NCBI GenBank assembly: GCA_037355855.1
Contig: CM074761.1
Location: forward strand, 868,001 to 932,000
Reading direction: 5' to 3'
Length of the DNA stretch: 64,000 nucleotides
Source: Pseudo-nitzschia pungens
Taxonomy: Eukaryota > Bacillariophyta > Bacillariophyceae > Bacillariales > Bacillariaceae
Shown here: positions 56,914 through 64,000 of the stretch, in pieces
How the letters are laid out: every line of letters begins with the position of its first letter
Numbering within the stretch: the stretch's first letter is position 1
Notes under the pieces: model-generated
Seen by the model: only the letters and a program-made list of their open reading frames with translations
The model's database searches: none
Told to the model about the DNA's origin: nothing
Translations under genes and position numbers: made by a program

Positions 56914-58779
56914 TTAGGGACGATCCTCTTCCGGTTGATCCGGCCTGTGAAAACATTCGTAGGCCGAGGACGGTGCATCAAACGGCATTATCGAGAGGCG
57001 CTCTCGGAGTCCCGGCGCGTCGCTTCGGGGATTCCCCTTTCTGTCGCAATTCGATTCCGCCAATAGAGCCAATCTCTCGGCGATCGGAGTGTCTGCTGGA
57101 AGCTCCCGACAAAGGCGATCCCAAGCGTCCCGATCTTCCTGGAGCGAAAACACGGGTGGTTTGCCGCAAATGCCATTCGTCACGCCAACCACGTCGGCGG
57201 TGCTCGAGCGAGTGTCGATGCCGTTGCCCTGAATGTCGTTTCGCACTCTTCCATCTCCCGGGCCACGGAAATGGAGTTCGGGATGGTCCTCGATCTCTTG
57301 GGCGTCCTTTCCTCGAAGCGAGCTGCGGAAAAAGTGGGGAACGCTAACGCGGTCAAACCGGTCATCACCGGTGCCATTGGCATCGAGGTCGAATCCCTTC
57401 TGATTTGGTTCTTCTGCTTCATCCTTGTCGACATCATCGCCGCCTTCTGTTTCTAGGTTTCGCTTCTTCCTCATCCATTCCCATTGGTCGCGATTGCACT
57501 TTACCGGAACAGAACCAGTGGCAGGCTGAAACAGACGCTGGTTTGGTTCGTAGTCCGGCATGAGTGTGTTGAGGTACGAGTTCTGGTATCTCACAGACAT
57601 GGTTGGTCCATCGTTGTTCATGACTTCTCTCACGGTGGGATAGGCCACTCTCCCATCTTCGTGAGTCATGCGGAAATCCCACGAGGAAACGCGCTCGGCT
57701 TGTTGAAAGGGCAGGACTCGATCCAGGGCCCAATCCGAGTCGAAGTGCCAGGGTGCAAAATAATCATCCACGGAACAAGTATCGTGGTCCCAGTAGTCTT
57801 GCCACATCGTCCAGATTCGATCTACGTTTGCGTGGTGCAAATGAAACAGAGGATCGGCAGGACTCCAATTCGTTCCCATGTGTCCGGCAATGATGCCGTG
57901 CACCAACATGTGGGGCCCGTTTTCGAATTCGACCCGAAATCCGTTCGTAGTTCCCTGTTCCGCAGGGTTGTCTTGGGTTTGTCGGGCGGCATTGCCCGTT
58001 GTGTCCGCGAATTGATTGTAGTTTGCAATCATCGCCAAGACCTGTGCTTCCCCGGAAAACGAGAATCCCGTCATGAAGTCGCGCGTAACACAGCCCATCG
58101 GACCGTTGTTGACGCCGGGAGATCGCCGAAATGGAGCGTGGTAATCCGTGATCCCATTGGTGGTACAACCGGAGCCCCCCCAGGTTCCAAAGGTGGCGCT
58201 GTGCATAACGTCCGACTGTCTTTCCCACTGAGAGTCCCGCTCCCAATCCCAATAGGGGATGTAGATGCATCTTCCGGTCGTTCGCTGGAGCAGCTTTTTC
58301 GAAATTCCAAATGAACCAGCTGTGCGGCAGCGTTGTCATTGGTTGATGATTCAAACCAGGGGCAGCGTTCGTGAGAATGCCAAAAAATATCGAAATCGCG
58401 ACAAGACAACACCGAAAATGCATTGCAAAAGTCCATCAAGACCAGAGTGAGTCGTCAAGACAAGTCAAGTCACTTCACTTCACTAACGCAATTACCGTTT
58501 CCACAAAACGCAACGTACCGATGCCACGGCAAAAATTCGGCCGGCGAGTGCGTCAACGGGGCCACACTCAGATGCACGGAGATGAATTCATCGTACACTC
58601 CCGAGTTTTTCACTTGTATAATGGCGTCTAAGGTAATCGTCCTGTTCCTGGCAAGTCAGATCACGCCACGCTCTTCGAAAGCTCGTGTGGCAGTCTCTTG
58701 CGGCACAAAAGGAAAGGAGCGATGTCGACCAGTATATCGCCAACGCGAGGAATACCGCTGTTCTACCAGCGAGGCCCAT
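56914..58779 (-). CDS. secreted tyrosinase (type 3 copper), frame broken twice
   Basis: Minus strand. The ATG at 58779 starts a signal peptide (RTAVFLALAIYWSTSLLSFC). Exon 1 runs to 58519, then a 199-bp intron (GTACGT...CGCACAG, phase 2) and exon 2 from 58319 to the stop at 56914. The splice joins EFLPWHR to WFIWNFEKA, the copper-A region with His in VHLSVAPLTH and PWHR. IYIPYWDWERD follows, and copper B is HGIIAGHMG with FHLHHANVDRIW. Two +1 breaks remain: one in exon 1 after EQDDYL (CTTAGAC), one before CIYIPYWDW (CGGAAGATGC). Removing a base at each gives 554 residues. Tyrosinases oxidise phenols to quinones; a secreted one could cross-link wall or adhesive proteins. The last 170 residues are an acidic tail with no copper site. 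Confidence 0.8.
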
Positions 58780-60394
58780 GCATCCCTTGCGATGCCAATG
58801 GCGTTGTCCCCGATGTCGTCGCTGTTGTTGCCGTTGTCGTTGGCACCCTTTCCCTGGGATCGGCATTGTCCCCGTTCGTTCCGAGTGAACCGAATCCTGT
58901 CCTGTCCTGTCCTGTCCCGTCTTGCCTTGGGGCACTTCGGTGCCAGTCCAATCCTTGCTTGTCTCGGACGCAATGCTTCCGAAATGATAGTCAGATTGTG
59001 AACTGCAATGTGACCGGTGGTCGATTAGGCAGAGCAAATTGCACGTGGTTTGCGATATAAGTCGAAGTGTGTCGTTAGTGTTTTGCGACTCCAAACAGTA
59101 TCACACTGCACTCTTGGCACCGGGGTGGACGATGCACTGCTTATCTCATCTCTCTCGAAGAAGCGGAGGAAGTCCGGCTGGCTGTTGTTGAGTTTCTTTC
59201 TTTCGTCGAACAGAAACAGGGACACTTAGGTGATGGTCCAGTCGGGGGGACTTGCGTCCTGTATGTGACCAATGGAATTCAATAAAATTTCGGCACGCGA
59301 AAACGCCTTCATAACGTAAACGGAATACTATTTTGGGCGCGAAATCCGTTAATCGAAGTCATCGCTATCGTATTTTTGTTGCAAGGAATGCAACGGCGCG
59401 TGGACGCCGAAGTATGGCCAAAAGAAGAATTCATAGCCTGTCGAGTGCGCCAATTTTTCACGGAGGATCCAACCGGAAGGAGTTTTTAACGGACGATAAA
59501 ACCCAATGACAATATTTTTTAAATCTTTTCTTTACTGTGAAACAACGGAGGTGGCCGATCCGAACTAGAGTGTTCCTCGGCGGGACTTCAAGATTGGAAC
59601 GAATGAATCATCAGTGTTTCACATAAGCACGACAGACTTCAGCCGCAAGGCCAGACACCGTAAAGAGGAAAAAAAAATTGAAACTTCCGTAAGGCCTTAA
59701 ACCTTACCGTAAGGTTACTTTGTGATGACAAGGTTACCGTAAGTTACTTCTGAACTATTCGTAGAACTAATTGGTTGAAATCATACTACTAATAATACTT
59801 CGTAGGAAGTTGGACAAACCGTTGCAAGATTGATTCCGAAATAAAATCTTGACTCTCGAGCATCTGCAATAGTTTTCGGTTGATCTACGGATCAACAAGC
59901 AAGTGAATTGCAAAGCATGGTTCTCTCTGCTGCCTTGGATTTTCACAAGAATTACTACTAGTAATACTACTGCACTGCACCGAATCTGCTTCCCTCCATC
60001 ACAATAAGAAACGATGCTCTGTCTATGTAACAACCTCCTACATGATTTCATTCCAGGAGCACACCAGAAGAACATGATACATATAACTGCTTTTACTAGC
60101 AAGTTGCCGCTGATAGTAGCAATACAAGAGTGCAAGAAAGGATGAGAGTATTCACATGCCTACTACTACTACTACTGTTGTTTGGGAAGTTTGCTAACAA
60201 GTTCTTTCAACAGAATCGGTACTGTTCATCTCTTGATCCAATAAATGGCAAAATATAATCGTAGAGAAAACAGGTTTGATCCTTTGCATATTGATTGAAT
60301 TGCCGATTCCAATATCAAACTCCATAATTCTTCAACTCCTTTGTATTCTCGTAAGATCTTACTAGAGCTGAGATTACTTTTACCTGGTAATTAC
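58780..60394. other. intergenic, no gene seen
   Basis: Promoter side of the tyrosinase, with a CTGTC repeat near 58893-58920 and an exact GTAAGGTTAC at 59709-59718. The open frames (for example 59767-60135) have no domain. Confidence 0.5.
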
Positions 60395-61125
60395 TCGTGC
60401 TAGTATTTTTTTTTAATTTGTATATCCGGATTTCTTTGAATTCGATCCGTATATCCGGGTTTCTTTGAATTCGATCCGTATATCCGGGTTTCTTTGAATT
60501 CGATCCGTACATCCGGATGTTTTTGAATTCGATCCGTACATCCGGGTGTTTTTTCAATTTAAAATCGTTCGATCGATCTGCGTCCATCGATCCGTACATC
60601 CGGGTGTTTTTGAATTTGATCCGTACATCCGGGTGTTTTTTCAATTTAAAATCGTTCGATCGATCTGCGTCCATCGATCCGTACATCCGGGTTTTTTAGA
60701 ATTTGATCCGTACATCCGGGTGTTTTTTGAATTTAAAATCGTTCGATCGATCTGCGTTTTTGAATTCGATCCGTACATCCGGGTGTTTTTTGAATTTAAA
60801 ATCGTTCGATCGATCTGCGTCCATCGATCCGTATATCCGGGTTTTTTTTCAATTTAAAATCGTTCGATCGATCTGCATCCATCGATCCGTACATCCGGGT
60901 GTTTTTTGAATTTAAAATCGTTCGATCGATCTGCGTCCATCGATCCGTACATCCGGGTGTTTTTTGAATTTAAAATCGTTCGATCGATCTGCGTCCATCG
61001 ATCCGTACATCCGGGTGTTTTTAAAATCGTTCGATCGATCTGCGTCCATCGATCCGTACATCCGGGTGTTTTTAAAATCGTTCGATCGATCTGCGTCCAT
61101 CGATCCGTACATCCGGGTTTATTTC
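60395..61125. repeat. minisatellite with TCGATCGAT core, units 51-60 bp
   Basis: About a dozen head-to-tail units. The early units are short (about 31 bp: GAATTCGATCCGTATATCCG), the later ones add AAAATCGTTCGATCGATCTG and GCGTCCATCGATCC before the common GTACATCCGGGTG. The last units are 51 bp apart. Long open frames on both strands across this block arise only because the units carry no stop in some phases; they are not genes. Confidence 0.9.
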
Positions 61126-61319
61126 GTTCAGCCCGGGCCCAGCACCCTAAGAACAACCAACATCTAATCCAGCTTCATACACAGCACCATTGCTGCAAAA
61201 TTCTAGGGCGAGTGGTATGGTGTTTGTTGGATAACATCTAGGGGGTATTGGTGTGAGTCTACTGAGTTTGAGTTAGCTGGCTTTGCACAGCTGAACTAGA
61301 CTTGCATTTTTTCCCCATA

Positions 61320-61675
61320 GCATTGCTTGCTACACTCAGTGCTAGCAAAAACGCTACACTCAGTGTTGCTAAGTGCTAGCAAAAACAGCACTACGATTTG
61401 TACTAGCAATAACGCTACACCACTCAGTGTTTGCTAGCAAAAACACCACACCACTCAGTGTTGCTAGCAAAAACGCTACACTCAGTGTTGCTAGCAAAAA
61501 CACCACACCACTCAGTGTTGCTACTAGCAAAAACGCTACACTCAGTGTTGCTAGCAAAAACACCACACCACTCAGTGTTGCTAGCAAAAACGCTACACCA
61601 CTCAGTGTTGCTAGCAAAAACACCACACCACTCAGTGTTGCTAGCAAAAACACCACACCACTCAGTGTTCTACTA
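61320..61675. repeat. minisatellite of 27/30-bp units (CACTCAGTGTTGCTAGC)
   Basis: About eleven tandem units of 27 or 30 bp sharing CACTCAGTGTTGCTAGCAAA, with the variable part reading either CGCTACA or CACCACACCA. Unit lengths are multiples of three in most copies, which produces open frames (TPHHSVLLAK) without any sign of a real protein. The array ends abruptly at about 61675. Confidence 0.9.
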
Positions 61676-63410
61676 TTTTTTTGATTGTTGGGACCAAAAG
61701 CTGCGCTTTTGTTCCAGTCATGTACCGAATGATTGAGCACGATTGCAAGATAAGATTACCGTACGATGAGAAAGAAGCTTTTCGTCGATCTTTTTTCGCG
61801 ATGTCTTCATGACTGGCTCGTCATGACTATTCGTACCGCACCGTACAGCTGCAGCCACGTGCCAATAACAGTAAGACTTATCTCACTCTCTGATAATCTT
61901 ACGGTAATTAACCTAACCATATATTGGCAGTGTCCATCTGCTCTTGGCGGAGCAAGGATACCCATGCATCAACAATGCAAATATTTCGATTGAAACAAAC
62001 GAGAGACGACGAGCTTTTCCGTCTTCCGTTGCGATCGTTTGTCGGATGCTCTCGACATGTCGGTTTGCAATCGATACACGGTGGTCCGTTGACTCTGGCA
62101 GGAAGTCTGAAATCCCACTAGTTGTTTGGATTGAGGTCACTGCGAATTATCTGGGTTGTGTCCAAAGATGGGCTCTTGCATGCGATATGATCGTTATAGC
62201 GAGAACTGTGGCGGTACGGAATATTAGACCCGGGAGGCGTGCATTCTGTGAATGCGAGGGCAAGGAAAAGAACATGTGACGAGGTGGGGGGTTCCTTCTC
62301 TGATGCTGTCATTTTGCGCTTCAGTAATTGCAAGCCACTATTGGTCGCTCCATTCCTTCAGTGGATGATACTGCATTTCTAACCAGGGCAGAAACAAGCA
62401 ATGGGGAGGAGATTGTCACTACACTTGCTCACCGATCAGTTTTTAAGTTGCGAGCACAACTCGGGCGCAATTAGGACTCTACCATCGAATCTTCACACGA
62501 AGATTCAATCAGGACTGTAGCGGAGAATAGGTGAACCGCGACATTTCACTCTTGCCAATGCTTCAAAACGCGAGATTCGAAAATCCCGTGAGGCCCTATT
62601 GGTATTGACGTGCTCTGACGCCGAGAATTACCAGATATCCAACTTGGTGCGCCAAAGTGATACAAGAATTGATGACCATGACATCTGATAGGCGAAGAAG
62701 TCGACGCGAACAATAGGTTTTAGGCGAAAGCAAATCATCGCTGTTTCCGTTTTCCCCAGCACCGCATTCGAAATGACACAATGGAATCAGAGCGAGCACC
62801 ATGAACTTCGGTACCATGTTCTCCCAATCGCCCCATTTTCAATCACACAAATGGTTCAGAGAGAGATATATTGAGCTCTAGGTTGTCCTTGGTGTCCCAT
62901 ATGTCACCGCTATTTGGAGAACGTAAGTCAAAATTGCAGACTAAGCGCAGTCGAACGAAAGCATGTTTGATTGACCGTATATTTAATTAGCGTGTGGCCC
63001 TGATCTACGTTTACTATTCGAAGAAGTTTATCCTCTATGTGTGATTAAGTGCATAGTGTGGTGTAATGGAGATGGAAGGGATGCATCTTGTTGTGGCAAG
63101 CAGTACTCCGGTTCTCTGTGTGGTTTCAAAAAACTCACTCACGTTTTGTTGTTAGTTCTTTCCGTATAGTAAAGTACCTACCTGTGCTCCATCCCTCAAA
63201 ATGATAATCTGGTGAGTAATAGTACAGCATTCCGTTCTCGATTGCGAGACAGATTGTTCTGGTATCCGATCGCTTCTTCGTCCTGAGAAACAGTTTCATC
63301 CTTCTTGCACAGGCAACATAGCCAATAGGTCACTCAGCGTGGGACAATTACGTCTCCATGAAGTTGAAATCGGAAAGGCGAGTTTGGACTTATGACTGTC
63401 TTCGAGTCGT
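61676..63410. other. intergenic, no gene seen
   Basis: No frame with a domain. Mixed-composition DNA between the second minisatellite and the stop codon of the partial glutaredoxin; short frames at 61913-62333 overlap on both strands and look random. Confidence 0.45.
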
Positions 63411-64000
63411 TCATTTGGCTAGTCCGTCGTACAAGCTGACGTCGGCAAGTTCAGCTAAGTTGTCCATGTACCGACGCAAACCATCAGGCCACTCAACGTC
63501 GGCGATAATGGTAATCGATCTCAAACGCGCCCACAAATCAATGTCATCGAGAGACAAACCACCCTCTGTGCAATATGTATCGCAGTAGACAATGTCATCA
63601 AGTGCTACGAGCTTCGCGTTGAGTTCCTCGATCATACAAGTGGGATCGTTGGCCATAGCATCGGCATAAATAGAAAGTTTTTGTGAGAAGTCTTCCATTT
63701 CATTCCATTCTGCTTTGTCAAAAGGGGGCAAGGGGTGGTTGGCAATGAATGCGTGTCTGGAATCGATTTGTTGGAATTCGGGGAGCAAACCAGTTGCTAC
63801 GTATCGTGGTCGTTGCAGTGTTCGCAACAAAAATTTGACGCTGTTTTGCCATTCCTTGAGGTCGGTTCGCCCCGAAGCAGGACGCAGAACATTTGTAGGA
63901 CCGAAGCGTTCGTCGTTTTCGATAAACTCAATGATATCCATCGATTCCTTCATGATCAAGTCTTCTTGATCCGAATTTTCAGATGGAAACCTCTGCACAA
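63411..64000 (-). CDS. Glutaredoxin-2 type protein (partial, runs off the window)
   Basis: Minus strand, stop at 63411; the frame is still open at the right edge, so the N-terminal thioredoxin part with its active-site Cys lies outside. The visible part starts just before MKESMDIIEFIEND, the end of the thioredoxin fold, and continues into the all-helical C-terminal domain of the Grx2 (GrxB) family: EWQNSVKFLLRTL, then GLSLDDIDLWARLRSITI, then EWPDGLRRYMDNLAELA, in the order found in Escherichia coli Grx2. This family links a glutaredoxin domain to a GST-like helical domain and reduces mixed disulfides with glutathione. It is much commoner in proteobacteria than in eukaryotes. Whether it has a targeting peptide cannot be seen. 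Confidence 0.82.
   Translation of the reverse strand, partial: VQRFPSENSDQEDLIMKESMDIIEFIENDERFGPTNVLRPASGRTDLKEWQNSVKFLLRTLQRPRYVATGLLPEFQQIDSRHAFIANHPLPPFDKAEWNEMEDFSQKLSIYADAMANDPTCMIEELNAKLVALDDIVYCDTYCTEGGLSLDDIDLWARLRSITIIADVEWPDGLRRYMDNLAELADVSLYDGLAK

Noticed and set aside
60315..61241. several open frames of 60-120 residues in both orientations
   Set aside because: They are translations of the minisatellite units, with the same peptide repeated on both strands and no non-repeat part.
60395..61675. possible CRISPR-like arrays
   Set aside because: Units are directly adjacent without unique spacers and the window is eukaryotic, so these are minisatellites.
61369..61740. Val/Leu-rich (LSGVVFLLAT) repeat protein on the minus strand
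   Set aside because: It arises from the 27/30-bp minisatellite. The hydrophobic pattern is a by-product of the unit.

Overview
This window is nuclear DNA from a eukaryote, most probably a pennate diatom; I do not claim a genus. The signs are short GT-AG introns (about 100 to 350 bp) whose phases join exactly, proteins with signal peptides followed by diatom-style plastid-targeting contexts (for example TDAFVV and ATSFV), a Cys-rich domain of a kind I recall from diatom proteomes, long intergenic gaps, and no operons. About 20 protein genes are supported. No rRNA, tRNA, CRISPR or complete transposon was recognised.

Layout. 1-30 kb is AT-rich with gaps of up to 2.3 kb. It holds a FAR1-type zinc-finger protein, a plastid YqgF/RuvX nuclease, a POT peptide transporter, a DHHC-type palmitoyltransferase with a DHYC core, a CPPED1-like metallophosphatase, a prolyl-4-hydroxylase-like dioxygenase, a Q-rich/Cys-rich diatom protein, a histidine phosphatase, a small sequon-rich protein, a short-chain dehydrogenase and a Coa1-like plastid or mitochondrial protein. 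30-59 kb is denser and visibly more GC-rich: an Asn/Tyr-rich membrane protein, a sulfotransferase, an omega-type glutathione transferase, a TMCO4/DUF726 hydrolase, a chymotrypsin-fold protein with Cys in the nucleophile position, a WW-array/NELF-C/D fusion, a PhyH-type dioxygenase, a seven-exon cytochrome c peroxidase-type enzyme and a secreted tyrosinase. 59-64 kb is repeat-rich, with two minisatellites, and ends in a partial glutaredoxin-2.

The most striking gene is at 45783-50337. Eleven WW domains are fused in one reading frame, through two cleanly phased introns, to a complete TH1/NELF-C/D domain, a subunit of the negative elongation factor that pauses RNA polymerase II. I infer that the WW array ties the pausing subunit to Pro-rich partners such as the polymerase CTD or splicing factors.

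Two patterns cut across genes. First, four otherwise convincing genes are interrupted by seven breaks in frame, and every one is in the same (+1) direction; extra single bases in the assembly are the simplest explanation, but frameshifting or damaged alleles are not excluded. Second, a short palindromic-style word (GTAAGGTTAC and its complement) recurs in intergenic DNA far more often than chance allows.
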